DNA of 33,228 nucleotides. Origin: Planctomycetota bacterium. GTDB taxonomy: Bacteria; Planctomycetota; UBA8742; UBA2392. The notes below the pieces were generated by a model, which worked only from the letters and a program-made list of their open reading frames with translations, did no database searches and was not told where the DNA came from. The DNA lies in NCBI GenBank assembly GCA_019912315.1, contig JAIOJA010000038.1, positions 1 to 33,228 on the forward strand, read 5' to 3'. Position numbers and translations under genes: made by a program. Shown here in pieces: positions 8,207 to 16,774 of this stretch (position 1 is the stretch's first letter; each line of letters begins with the position of its first letter).

Positions 8207-8511
8207 GCGAACGCGAAGGTCCGTCGAACAAGGCCTTGCCTAGGGATCACCTCCTGTGCCGAGGCGATCACCATTCCACAACGCGGACTTCACTCAATCC
8301 CAAAAAGCTCTGGTGGTGTTGCAAACGGAACCGCCGCGCCTTCAAATCCTCATGAAACGTGGGTTTTGTGTTCAGGTCGCTAAGTTAACACGGTAGGGGG
8401 CAGCCGATAGAGGAAGGCTTTCGGGCTTGTCTTGACCCTGATGATTGTCTCACTGCCCTGCTAGCTCTGATGTCGAATCCAGCCAAGACGGCATCTTCGG
8501 TAAGGACGGCC
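8207..8511. other. Intergenic stretch without a recognisable gene
   Basis: The stretch lies between the IS630 relic and the end of the FAD-linked oxidase gene. No frame gives a recognisable protein, and no clear terminator with a T-run was found for the oxidase operon. A 13-base string (8482-8494) recurs at 31922-31934 beside another transposon relic. Likely decayed insertion-sequence flank. Confidence 0.4.
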
Positions 8512-9936
8512 CTACAGTCCGAGCTTGCCGGGGTTGAAGATTCCGTGCGGGTCCAGGGTTTGTTTGACGTTGCGCATCAGGCCAAGCATTCCGGGATCGA
8601 TGCTCGACTTCATCTTCTCCCACGCCCAGCTGGGAGTTTTGTACATGACGAAACCGAGCTTGCTGCACATATGCAGTAACTCGGCGTTCACGAGCTTGAC
8701 GCGCTCAACGTCAGCCTGGTCTTCCTTGTCGAAGGTCTCGACAAAGCGCAACACGCCATAGTGGCCGCCGCGCATGGGCCTGGCCACGATCATGGGTGCG
8801 AATTTGTGGCGGACCATGATCTCGGTTCCGGCCTCGATGCCCGCTTCGAAGCGCGAGAGCGGCCCATAGGTGCCGACCCAACTGAGTCCTCCGCCTCCGT
8901 GGTTGGTGAGGAACTCCAGGTCGGTGGGGAACTCCGCAAAAGGGCTCATGGCTGGATTCACCTTCAGCAGCATCTTGATATCGAGGGGCTCCTCAATCTG
9001 CTCACCCTCCTTTCGCATACCCTTCAGCACGTCATTAAGCATGCGCTCTTTCAGTGCCATCTCCTCATCGATGTCGGCGGTGAGGTCGACATAGACGATG
9101 AACGTTGGCTCGCCGGGTGAAGGCTCGGGGTGTGGGTGCTTCACACCGAGCATCATCTTTGCGGACGGCCAAGACAGCCCGCCGATGTCATCGCAGAATT
9201 CCCGGCGTACCAGACGACGGACAGACTCGAAGGTGCCGTGGGCGGAGTAGGTGAGGATAAAAAGTCGTCGATTCAGTCGGTGCTTGGGCCAGAGCTGGAA
9301 TGCCATCCTTGTCGCGATCCCCGTTGTTCCGGCCCAACCCACGAATAGACCGGCGAGCGCGGGAAAGGGAACCTGCGCGAACGGCAGGGCGCCTTCCAGT
9401 GCCCAACTGCCGGTGCGTGCGAGGCTCCCGTCCGAGAGGACAATTTCCAGCCCAGAAATCCACTGAGTCTGGTCGCCGTACTTCAGGGACCGGTTGGTCA
9501 GTCCCCCAAGCAGTGCATTGGCGAATACGGAAGTGTGGGGCGGTGCCAGAGAAAACCCCAGCGTCAAAGGAACTTCGCGTTCAGCCAGGTAGTCCTTCAT
9601 CTGCTGCTGGGTAACCCCCGGCTCGATGACCGCATACATGTCCGTTTCGTTGAGTTCATGAATCCTGTTCATTCGGGACAGATCCAGAATGACTCCTCCG
9701 GGGCTCGCGATGGCAAGTCCACCGACATTGGTGCCGGCTACCCGGGGTGTGATGGCCGTGCCGACCTTTCCGGCTTGGCGCACAATCGCCTGGACTTGCG
9801 CTGTCTCGCTCACCATCGCAACGACAGCGGGATCGACGGGCTCGGCCTCTGAGTAATCTTCGCGGTATGGCGCCAACTGCATGGCCGAATCCAGCACTGA
9901 ATCGCGGCCAAGCAGGTTGATGAGAAAATCTTTCAT
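8512..9936 (-). CDS. FAD-linked oxidase (PCMH-type FAD-binding domain)
   Basis: A 474-residue flavoprotein of the GlcD/vanillyl-alcohol-oxidase superfamily. The N-terminal FAD-binding domain shows PRVAGTNVGG (64-73), GGVILDLSRMNRI (80-92) and AVIEPGVT (102-109); the C-terminus ends with the family-typical DPHGIFNPGKLGL. The catalytic C-terminal domain would oxidise a hydroxy acid, an aromatic alcohol or a p-alkylphenol, and nothing in the sequence settles which. It starts at ATG 9936, seven bases after the stop of the SCP2-like gene, with GAGG in the gap. It is the last gene of a three-gene minus-strand unit with the SCP2-like and PLP genes. Confidence 0.85.
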   Translation of the reverse strand: MKDFLINLLGRDSVLDSAMQLAPYREDYSEAEPVDPAVVAMVSETAQVQAIVRQAGKVGTAITPRVAGTNVGGLAIASPGGVILDLSRMNRIHELNETDMYAVIEPGVTQQQMKDYLAEREVPLTLGFSLAPPHTSVFANALLGGLTNRSLKYGDQTQWISGLEIVLSDGSLARTGSWALEGALPFAQVPFPALAGLFVGWAGTTGIATRMAFQLWPKHRLNRRLFILTYSAHGTFESVRRLVRREFCDDIGGLSWPSAKMMLGVKHPHPEPSPGEPTFIVYVDLTADIDEEMALKERMLNDVLKGMRKEGEQIEEPLDIKMLLKVNPAMSPFAEFPTDLEFLTNHGGGGLSWVGTYGPLSRFEAGIEAGTEIMVRHKFAPMIVARPMRGGHYGVLRFVETFDKEDQADVERVKLVNAELLHMCSKLGFVMYKTPSWAWEKMKSSIDPGMLGLMRNVKQTLDPHGIFNPGKLGL

Positions 9937-9943
9937 AACGACC

Positions 9944-10330
9944 TCAATCGGCCCTGGGAGCTCGAATCAACGGTAACATGCGCAACAGCAGCAGCAGATT
10001 GCCGCCTACCCGCACCTTGCGAGAAAGTACAGGCCGTACAAGGCTTTCCCCGGCGACCACCTCCAACAGGGGCTTCATTTCTCCCCGCACCGTAGCCCGG
10101 GCCGGTGTGGTCACGTTCGCCAGCAGGAGGATCTGTTCTTTCGTGAACCGCAACGTGACCGACATGGTGCCAGCAACAATTCGAACATCTCCACGAAGTC
10201 TGCGAGCGCGCCTGCGCACGCGGTTGTCCCGCAAGGCGGCCTCCAGAAGCCCACGCATCAGCAGCCCCATCAGGTTCATCCGCTCGGGCGTTTCGATATG
10301 CACGACCGGTGCTTCGAGAGAGTCGCTCAC
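9944..10330 (-). CDS. SCP2 sterol-carrier-like domain protein
   Basis: A 128-residue protein whose second half resembles SCP2 sterol-carrier domains, which bind lipids or acyl chains in a hydrophobic tunnel: a strand ending VTLRFTKEQ, then ARATVRGEMKPLLEVVAGES, and RPVLSRKVRVGGNLLLLLRM. The frame is open to 10432, but the GTG at 10330 overlaps the stop of the upstream PLP gene as GTGA and marks translational coupling, so I prefer that start. The first 50 residues are Arg-rich and helical. No catalytic residues are expected; a role in presenting a hydrophobic substrate to the neighbouring oxidase is an inference. Confidence 0.65.
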   Translation of the reverse strand: MSDSLEAPVVHIETPERMNLMGLLMRGLLEAALRDNRVRRRARRLRGDVRIVAGTMSVTLRFTKEQILLLANVTTPARATVRGEMKPLLEVVAGESLVRPVLSRKVRVGGNLLLLLRMLPLIRAPRAD

Positions 10331-11427
10331 AGTAGACCCTTCGCGGCTTCCCGGCTGGAGAGCCATGCATGTATGTGGGCTGGAATCTGCTTTTCGCCGG
10401 CGTCCGGGCATTCCGCGATCGGGGGGGCCCACGTGTTCACAAGCAGCGCCCGGGCACGCTCATGGCGCTCCGCAGACATGAACTCTATCAGTCCCGCGAG
10501 CGCCTTGCCCGTGTAGGTGGCGTCGAGCCGGACTCCGTCCGATTCGAGAGCCAGCCGCATCGCCTCGGTGCCCGCCTCCGTGGCGTGGCCATAGCCCTTG
10601 CCGCAGAACCCGTGGAGCATCACCACGTCGCGCGCTCGGATCCGCTGCGAACGGAACTCCGCGCCGCAGTCGCGCAGGTAGCCGAGCACCCGATTGGCGA
10701 GCCAGGCGGTCGTTCGTGCGTTGCATGACAGACGGCTGCAGACTCGAACGCCCACCGGTGTGACGTCGAGGTTTGCGATTCGGAGCCCCGCAGTCAGCCC
10801 GGCCAGCGCGCCGCATGTGCCGGCGGGGACGAAGATGTAGTCGGGCTTGGGGAACCTGTCGAGTCTGACATCGCGGGCGATCTCGAGCGCCGCCTCCACG
10901 TACCCGAGCATCCCCGCGATGGAGGTGCCCCCCGGTCCGAGTATTGCAGGGGACGCTCCGGTGATGCGACGCTCCCGAAGCCACATCCGCATCGCCAGGA
11001 TCGGCACCGTGGCTGACCATCTGGTGAAGCGGATTTGTGCCGAGCCGCACGAGCGTGCAAGGTTGTCTCGAACATAATGCTGAACCGGCTGCGTCACGAG
11101 AATGCCGAGCGTTGAGATGCCCAAGCGCCGCGCGTGGACGGCTGTCGCCGCGACGTGATTGGAACCCAGGGGGCCGAAAGTGATCAGCGACTTCTTGCCC
11201 CGGCTGAGTGCCGCCGCAAGCGAGAATTCGAGCTTGCGGACTTTTCCGCCGCCTGGGTTTCCGTATAGATCATCACGCTTGATCCAGACGTCCCGGCCCG
11301 TCTCGGCTCCGACACCCCGCAGTCGCTCGACGGGAGTATTTGGGTTGCCCAATCGGCGAAACGGCATGACCCCACGAAGAATCGGGAAGCGTTCAAAGAG
11401 CAGGGGTTCAGGTAGATCTGTCGACAT
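10327..11427 (-). CDS. PLP-dependent D-cysteine desulfhydrase-like enzyme
   Basis: A 366-residue fold-type II PLP enzyme of the 1-aminocyclopropane-1-carboxylate (ACC) deaminase/D-cysteine desulfhydrase family. The PLP lysine is Lys62 in GNPGGGKVRKLE, followed by GPLGSNHVAATAVHARRLG. The residue pair that separates the two activities reads as Thr306 in TYTGK (Glu in ACC deaminase) and Thr332 in NTWAPP (Leu in ACC deaminase), so desulfhydrase-type chemistry is favoured. The usual HTGG phosphate-loop motif is replaced by NTWAPP, so the substrate may differ again. First gene of the three-gene unit, with a TATAAT box 32 bases upstream of its start. Confidence 0.8.
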   Translation of the reverse strand: MSTDLPEPLLFERFPILRGVMPFRRLGNPNTPVERLRGVGAETGRDVWIKRDDLYGNPGGGKVRKLEFSLAAALSRGKKSLITFGPLGSNHVAATAVHARRLGISTLGILVTQPVQHYVRDNLARSCGSAQIRFTRWSATVPILAMRMWLRERRITGASPAILGPGGTSIAGMLGYVEAALEIARDVRLDRFPKPDYIFVPAGTCGALAGLTAGLRIANLDVTPVGVRVCSRLSCNARTTAWLANRVLGYLRDCGAEFRSQRIRARDVVMLHGFCGKGYGHATEAGTEAMRLALESDGVRLDATYTGKALAGLIEFMSAERHERARALLVNTWAPPIAECPDAGEKQIPAHIHAWLSSREAAKGLL

Positions 11428-11459
11428 GCGAATCTCGAACGCTGGTTCAATTCGGGATA

Positions 11460-11465
11460 ATTATA
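11460..11465 (-). promoter_or_regulatory. Candidate -10 box of the PLP/SCP2/oxidase unit
   Basis: A perfect TATAAT on the minus strand ends 32 bases before the PLP gene ATG and would give a leader of about 25 bases. The -35 region is not clear. It supports separate transcription of this unit from the large operon upstream. Confidence 0.4.
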
Positions 11466-11707
11466 CCTACTTGTCTTGAATATTGCGCCCGATTGTCGCC
11501 GTCATCGGCCGATCGTGGACAGCTCACGGTGTCGCACGGCCGTTGGATGCCCGTCCAGCCGCAATAACAGTTTAGCACGCCAGCCATGCCCTTTTTCCTC
11601 TTGCCGATCGTCCGGGTTGGAGTCGATCCGGTCAGTGGTATCTCGGCACCGTGCAGGCAGGAAAACTGCATTTGATGGGTGCGACGGACTATTCGGTAGG
11701 GACAACT

Positions 11708-11726
11708 GCCGCCGACACCGGGCGGC
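11708..11726 (-). terminator. Possible hairpin at the end of the catabolic operon
   Basis: A perfect 6-base GC stem (11708-11713 with 11721-11726) and a 7-base loop lie 40 bases after the stop of the molybdopterin subunit gene. The downstream strand reads AGTTGTCC, a poor T-tract, so termination is only possible. Confidence 0.3.
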
Positions 11727-11765
11727 GCGATACATCGAACACGAACCGCAACCACCTCTGCGTTG

Positions 11766-14180
11766 CTATCTCACCGGGCTGCCGGCGCGCTGATGCTTCA
11801 ATGCCCTGAGTACCTTCTCCGGGGTGATGGGCAGGTCGCGTATTCTGACACCGACGGCGTCGTAGATCGCGTTGGCGATTGCCGGTGCGGTCGGCACCAG
11901 CCCGGGCTCGCCGACGCCCTTGGCACCAAAGGGACCCTCAGGGTCATTGGTTTCGATCAATTCGATATGGATGGGAAAGTTCATCTCGCAAGCGGTTGGC
12001 AACTTGTAGTCGGTGAATCCCGGATTCAGTACGCGGCCTTTGTCCGTGTGTACTTCCTCATAGAGCGCATAGCCGACGCCCTGCGCAAGCGCGCCGTAGA
12101 TCTGGCCCCTGAGCGTCTGCGGGTTCAGCACGCGGCCGACATCGTGGGCGGCTACAAGTCGCACAATCCGAACCTCGCCGGTTTCTTCATCGACATAGAC
12201 TTCGACGCCCTGCGTGCCGAAGGCGTAGGTTGCTGACATGTTGCCGTACCCGCGTTCCCAATCGGGAAGGTCCGTCGGCGGCTCATAGAAAGCCTCCTCG
12301 GCGAAGGTCGTGCCCCCGCCCTGTTTCCGGAAGTGAATCGCGCGCAGCAGCCGCCCCAGTTCAACCTGCAATTCCGGCCGGTCGGGCGCACCCTGAACTC
12401 TCAGAATGCCGTCGGCCAACTCGAACCGATCGCGACTGGCGGCTGCCCGCCAGTCGAACTCCGGCTCTCTGAACTCGGGATTGTGTTTTCTGGCCTTGGT
12501 AAGCGACTCCTCAACCTGTTGCGGATAGATTTCCTCGGCCCATTCAAAGAGGCGCTGTCGCAACTTGCGCGCGGCCATGACGGCCGCATTGCACGCCATG
12601 AAGGCGCCACGGCTGGCGTGCGTACCGACATCCCAGGGGCAGGTCGCGGTGTCGGTCTGGTTGATGACAACCTGATCGGGCTTGACGCCGAAGGCTTCCG
12701 CCACGGTCAGTATCAGCGCCGAATGCAGGCCCTGCCCCATCTCGACGCCGCCGTAGCTGACGTTGACGTTGCCGTAATCGTCGAGCTTGAGGATGATCCC
12801 GCTGCCGTCAGACCGATAGATCTTGCCGCCGCCGGCCACGTTGATCACCGAGGCCATCCCGAAGCCGCGGCTTACGCCTTTGCCCTTGCCGCGGTTCGTA
12901 CCCCAGTCGAGCTTCTCGGCCGTGCGGTCGAGGCACTCCTTCAGGCCGCAAGTTGTGATCTTCAGACCCATGGGAGTGGTTTCGCCGGGCTGGTTGCAAT
13001 TGAGCAAGCGCATTTCGTACGGATCCATGCCTGCCTGCTCGGCGAGTTCGTCAATGCTGCTCTCGATCGGCCAGGTGATTTCGGGGTTGCCGTAGCCGCG
13101 CATTGCCTGGCAGTAAGTGTTGTTGGTGTAGACGATTTTCGATTCGAACGAGATGTTGCTGACGCGGTACAGCGAAGTAGCGGGGACCAGCATGACGCTG
13201 GGAAACGTCGCGCCCCAGGAAGTGTAGGCGCCGTTGTCCTGCACGACCTCGATCTCGCGGAAGGTCAGCTTGCCGTTCTCGTCGCATCCCTGCCTGATGC
13301 GCGACGTCGCTGACTGGCGCGGCGACAAGTAGGCGAACTCTTCTTCGCGATTGTACAGAATCTTGACCGGCTGCCCGGTACGCCAGGCCAGCAGCATCGC
13401 GATGTATTCGTAGGCATGGGTATCGAGGCCGGTGCCGAATCCGCCGCCCAGGGCCGGCACCACCACACGCACGTTGCGACCCTCAAGGCCCAACGCTTCG
13501 AGCGCCTTGTTGAAATCCCGCTGGACGAGAAAGGGAATCTGCGTCTTGGCGATCAGTGTCAGATTCCCGCGCGCGTCGAAACTCGCGATGCAACCGGCCG
13601 TGCCCAGACAACTCTGCTGGATCAGCGGAACCGTGTACTCGCCCTCGACGATGAACTTCGATGCGCGCTTGCCGGCTTCGATGTCGCCTGAATGATGCGC
13701 GAATCGAACCGGCACGACGTTGTCCGCTCGCGGGCGCCCGCGGGCATCCGTTTCATGCACGAGCACGGCGCCCTCTACCAGTGCTTCCTCCGGCGAGAAG
13801 ACGCCGGGCAGGGGCTCGTACTCCACGCGGATCAGGGACGCCGCCTCGCGCGCTGTGTCCGGATCGCTGGCCGCGACGGCCGCGATTTCGTCGCGGTACT
13901 GACGCACTTTGTCGCGCTTGAGCGCGAAGTTGTCCCGCAGGAACCCGATACGCACTTCGGGCGTGTTGTAGGCGGTGATCACCGCCTTGACGCCGGGCAG
14001 ACGTTCCGCCGCGGAAGTGTCCACATGCTTGATTCGGGCGTGGGCGTGGTCGCTGAATCGAATCGCACCCCACAACATGCCGGGGACGGCGATGTCGTGA
14101 ACGTACTGGGTGCGGCCGGAGACCTTGTCAGGCGCGTCGGGGCGCGCGGTTTCTACACCGATGAAGTGCTCTTCACTCAT
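11766..14180 (-). CDS. Xanthine-dehydrogenase-family hydroxylase, molybdopterin-binding subunit
   Basis: An 804-residue large subunit of a molybdenum hydroxylase that inserts oxygen from water into a substrate ring and passes the electrons to 2Fe-2S and FAD subunits. The N-terminal aldehyde-oxidase/xanthine-dehydrogenase hammerhead domain begins at KVSGRTQYVHDI; the Moco domain has GGGFGTG, AMRGYGNPEITWP and, near the C-terminus, GAKGVGEPG with the catalytic Glu758. The AMRGYG loop differs from the CO dehydrogenase VAYRCSFR loop, so this is not a CO dehydrogenase. The frame extends to 14258, but the ATG at 14180 overlaps the stop of the 2Fe-2S gene as ATGA and follows AAGGCGG. Last gene of the operon. 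In an indoleacetate pathway it would hydroxylate C2 of the indole ring. Confidence 0.92.
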   Translation of the reverse strand: MSEEHFIGVETARPDAPDKVSGRTQYVHDIAVPGMLWGAIRFSDHAHARIKHVDTSAAERLPGVKAVITAYNTPEVRIGFLRDNFALKRDKVRQYRDEIAAVAASDPDTAREAASLIRVEYEPLPGVFSPEEALVEGAVLVHETDARGRPRADNVVPVRFAHHSGDIEAGKRASKFIVEGEYTVPLIQQSCLGTAGCIASFDARGNLTLIAKTQIPFLVQRDFNKALEALGLEGRNVRVVVPALGGGFGTGLDTHAYEYIAMLLAWRTGQPVKILYNREEEFAYLSPRQSATSRIRQGCDENGKLTFREIEVVQDNGAYTSWGATFPSVMLVPATSLYRVSNISFESKIVYTNNTYCQAMRGYGNPEITWPIESSIDELAEQAGMDPYEMRLLNCNQPGETTPMGLKITTCGLKECLDRTAEKLDWGTNRGKGKGVSRGFGMASVINVAGGGKIYRSDGSGIILKLDDYGNVNVSYGGVEMGQGLHSALILTVAEAFGVKPDQVVINQTDTATCPWDVGTHASRGAFMACNAAVMAARKLRQRLFEWAEEIYPQQVEESLTKARKHNPEFREPEFDWRAAASRDRFELADGILRVQGAPDRPELQVELGRLLRAIHFRKQGGGTTFAEEAFYEPPTDLPDWERGYGNMSATYAFGTQGVEVYVDEETGEVRIVRLVAAHDVGRVLNPQTLRGQIYGALAQGVGYALYEEVHTDKGRVLNPGFTDYKLPTACEMNFPIHIELIETNDPEGPFGAKGVGEPGLVPTAPAIANAIYDAVGVRIRDLPITPEKVLRALKHQRAGSPVR

Positions 14181-14662
14181 TGGGTCGCCGCCTTTCCAAT
14201 CCGTTCGCCGGCCGCCCGGATTGACGCGATGATCTGCGTGTAGCCGGTGCACCGGCACAGGTTGCCGACCAGCGCTTCGCGGATCTCGTCGTCAGACGGG
14301 CTGTGATTCTCAGCGAGCAGGGCGGCGGCGGACATCACCATGCCCGGCGTGCAGAAGCCGCATTGGGCGCCTCCCTCGTCTACAAACGCCTGCTGCAACT
14401 CCGAGAGCCCGCCCTCGCGCGAGGCCAGGCCCTCGACCGTGACCACGCTGCGCCCGTCCGCTTCCAGCGCGGGAAACAGGCAGGAGTTCAATGCGCGGCC
14501 GTCCACCAGCACTGTGCAGGCGCCGCACTCGCCTTCGCCGCAGCCTTCTTTCGTTCCGGTCAGGCCCGCGATGTCGCGCAGTACATCGAGCAGCCGTGCG
14601 TGCGGAGGCGCCTCGAAGGCTACTTCACGGCCGTTGAGCTGAAAACGAAGCAGCGTTTTCAT
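14177..14662 (-). CDS. Xanthine-dehydrogenase-family hydroxylase, 2Fe-2S subunit
   Basis: A 161-residue small subunit carrying two 2Fe-2S clusters. The plant-ferredoxin-type cluster ligands are in GCGEGECGACTV plus the later Cys of LNSC; the second cluster uses QCGFCTPGM and GNLCRCTGY. It relays electrons from the molybdenum centre to the FAD subunit. Length and motif order are normal. It overlaps the FAD subunit gene upstream and the Moco subunit gene downstream by ATGA on each side, so the three are translationally coupled in the order FAD, Fe-S, Moco. Confidence 0.96.
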   Translation of the reverse strand: MKTLLRFQLNGREVAFEAPPHARLLDVLRDIAGLTGTKEGCGEGECGACTVLVDGRALNSCLFPALEADGRSVVTVEGLASREGGLSELQQAFVDEGGAQCGFCTPGMVMSAAALLAENHSPSDDEIREALVGNLCRCTGYTQIIASIRAAGERIGKAATQ

Positions 14663-15519
14663 GCGCTTCCTTTCATGCGAGTCGATCGCGGGCGCAGCGC
14701 GCGCGAAAGGAACACGCCGATCAACTCACGGCGGTACCATTCACTTCCGCGCAGGTCGGAGATCGGGGCAACTTCGCTGCGCGCGATTTCTGCCGCCTCG
14801 GCCAGCGTTTCTTCGGCAACTGGCTTGCCTTCAAGGAAAGCCTCGGTTCGGCGCAGCCGCAGCGGTGTGGGCGCCACGGCACCGGCCGCCAGGCGCAGAT
14901 TGATGAGCTTGCCATCGCGCGCGGTGTACGCTGCCGCGAGTGAGGCCGTGGCAAGGTCCATCGCGACTCGACTGCGACGCAGGAACGCGGATTGCGCACC
15001 AGCACCGGGCAAGGGTACGCGAATGGCCGTCATGATTTCGCCTGGCCGCAGCACCGTACGCCCCGGCCCGAGGAAGAAGTCCGAGATCGCGATTTCACGC
15101 CGTCCGGAAGAGCCGGCGAGCTCCAGCGTTGCTTCATAGACCAGCAGCGGTGGCGCCGAGTCGGCCGCCGGCGATGCGTTGCACAGATTGCCGCCGAGCG
15201 TGGCAACGTTGCGGATCTGCCGGCTGCCGATCACGGCGAGCGCCGCCGTCAAAGCCGGCAGGTGCTCGCGAACCACGGTGTTGGCCAACACGTCGGCCAT
15301 CGGCACACCGGCGCCGATGTGCAAGCTGCCCGCCTGTTCCGACACCTCGGCCAACTCGGGCAGCGAGCGGATCGAGACCATGTGACGCGGCGCAGGCCGC
15401 TTCCGTTTGCGCAGCGCCACCAGCAGGTCGGTCCCGCCGGCAATCAGCGCGCTGTCGTCCCCCGCTGCCAGGACGAGGGCTTCTTCCAGCGAACCTGACC
15501 GATGGTACTCGTAGGCCAC
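14659..15519 (-). CDS. Xanthine-dehydrogenase-family hydroxylase, FAD-binding subunit
   Basis: A 286-residue medium subunit that binds FAD and delivers electrons to the final acceptor. Family marks are LIAGGTDLLVALRKR (25-39) and the second FAD loop NVATLGGNLCNASPAADSAP. The start is GTG at 15519, with GAGGAG upstream, 10 bases after the CoA-transferase stop. Its stop overlaps the 2Fe-2S gene start. The electron acceptor (NAD, ferredoxin or a quinone) cannot be read from the sequence. Confidence 0.94.
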   Translation of the reverse strand: MAYEYHRSGSLEEALVLAAGDDSALIAGGTDLLVALRKRKRPAPRHMVSIRSLPELAEVSEQAGSLHIGAGVPMADVLANTVVREHLPALTAALAVIGSRQIRNVATLGGNLCNASPAADSAPPLLVYEATLELAGSSGRREIAISDFFLGPGRTVLRPGEIMTAIRVPLPGAGAQSAFLRRSRVAMDLATASLAAAYTARDGKLINLRLAAGAVAPTPLRLRRTEAFLEGKPVAEETLAEAAEIARSEVAPISDLRGSEWYRRELIGVFLSRALRPRSTRMKGSA

Positions 15520-15529
15520 AATGATCTCC

Positions 15530-16750
15530 TCAGGCGATCACGCCTTCGTCCCGCAGCGCCGCAACCTCCGGCGCAGAATAGCCGACCTGCCCCAGAACAT
15601 CGTCCGTGTGTTCGCCATATCCCGGCGCAAATGGGATTTCACCTCTGTTTGCTTCAAGCCACTGTGTCGGCACCGCGGCGGGCGGCAAGCGCACTTCACG
15701 ACCATCCGGCGCGTACGTGCGCAAGGCCGTCTCCTTCACGAAAGGCAACGCGGCCACTTGCTCAATCGGCGTGATCGGCGAGTGCGGAATTGCCGCCCCG
15801 GCCAGAACGCCCGCCGCATCTTCGCACGCGTGTGTGCGGGTGATCTCGGCGATGCGCTGGTGCAGTTCTTCCTGCGCGGCCCGGCGGCCCTCATTGGTTG
15901 AGAAGCGATCTTCAGCCAGCCCGCTGAACATGGGGCTCGCCGCAAAACGCGCCCATTGAGCGTCGCTGCCGATTGCGATGTAGATGAAACCATCCGATGT
16001 CGGGTAGGCGTTAACCGGAATGAACTGCCGGTGCCGATTGCCGTTGCGGCGAATTTCCTCCGGCGTACTGCCCATGTCCAGCATCGGCAGGAAAGTGTGC
16101 AGCCACGACGCGGCGGCGCGCGCCATTGAAATGTCGATCAGGCGACCGCCATTCCCGCGTTCACGCTCAAGCATGGCATTAAGGATCTGCGCGAAAGCCT
16201 CGTCACCCGCTTTCAGGTCGATCAACGGCGGGCCGCACTGCGTCGGCGGTCCGTCGCGTTCGCCGGTCAGGTCCATGTAGCCGCACAGGGCCTGGGTTGC
16301 GGGATCGTAGCCCGGCACGTCCGGGTACTTGAGGCCCATGGCCGAGACCGAGCACCAGATCAGGTCGTCCTTGACCGCGCGCAGCGTTTCATAGTCAACG
16401 CCCAGGCCGGCGTGATGCGCGGGCATGGTGTTGGTGCAGAAGACGTCCACGGCAAGCTCATCGATGATTCTCTTCAACACCGAGCGGCCGGCGTCGGTCT
16501 TCAGGTTGAGCGCCACCGCCTGTTTTCCCGCGTTGGGGGCGACGAAGTAGCTATGGCGGTCTTCGCCCGCGAATGGGCGACCGATGTAGCGATTCGGGTC
16601 GCCCTTGGACTTGCGACCGGGGATCGGCGTTGGCTCAATGCGGATAACGCGCCAGCCGAGATGCACCAGGCGCAGCGTTCCATACGGCAGGCTGAGGGCC
16701 TGCTCAAGGCTTAGAACTACGGGTTGTCGGGCCTGTTGCTTGCGCATCAT
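15530..16750 (-). CDS. Class III CoA-transferase (CaiB/BaiF family)
   Basis: A 406-residue family III CoA-transferase, which moves CoA between carboxylic acids through an aspartyl anhydride. The catalytic Asp is Asp178 in PPLIDLKAGDEAFAQIL, followed by the typical LERERGNGGRLIDISM segment. Two ATGs lie in tandem (16750 and 16747); GGAAG lies closer than usual to the first, so the second may be used. In the known indoleacetate pathway a transferase of this family activates (2-aminophenyl)succinate. Here indoleacetyl-CoA, the expected product of the oxidoreductase encoded in the same operon, is a plausible CoA donor; this is an inference. The gene starts 24 bases after the mutase stop, the largest gap in the operon. 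Confidence 0.9.
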   Translation of the reverse strand: MMRKQQARQPVVLSLEQALSLPYGTLRLVHLGWRVIRIEPTPIPGRKSKGDPNRYIGRPFAGEDRHSYFVAPNAGKQAVALNLKTDAGRSVLKRIIDELAVDVFCTNTMPAHHAGLGVDYETLRAVKDDLIWCSVSAMGLKYPDVPGYDPATQALCGYMDLTGERDGPPTQCGPPLIDLKAGDEAFAQILNAMLERERGNGGRLIDISMARAAASWLHTFLPMLDMGSTPEEIRRNGNRHRQFIPVNAYPTSDGFIYIAIGSDAQWARFAASPMFSGLAEDRFSTNEGRRAAQEELHQRIAEITRTHACEDAAGVLAGAAIPHSPITPIEQVAALPFVKETALRTYAPDGREVRLPPAAVPTQWLEANRGEIPFAPGYGEHTDDVLGQVGYSAPEVAALRDEGVIA

Positions 16751-16774
16751 TTCTTCCGGTCGAGCACGGTCCCG

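Larger units (their letters stand above)
11428..11765. other. Intergenic gap between the catabolic operon and the PLP unit
   Basis: No gene is supported in these 338 bases; the open frames have no recognisable features. The stretch holds the candidate -10 box at 11460-11465 and a GC hairpin at 11708-11726. Confidence 0.5.

Noticed and set aside
10327..11427. ACC deaminase, giving a second plant-hormone link beside auxin breakdown
   Set aside because: The specificity residues read Thr306 and Thr332, where ACC deaminase has Glu and Leu; the desulfhydrase-type reading is better supported.
12333..13313. Long plus-strand frames over the catabolic operon, including 17321-18655 and 21665-22918
   Set aside because: All are shadows of well-recognised minus-strand genes.
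11766..15519. Aerobic carbon monoxide dehydrogenase (CoxMSL)
   Set aside because: The subunit order fits, but the Moco subunit lacks the VAYRCSFR active-site loop and has AMRGYGNPE instead, as in other members of the hydroxylase family.
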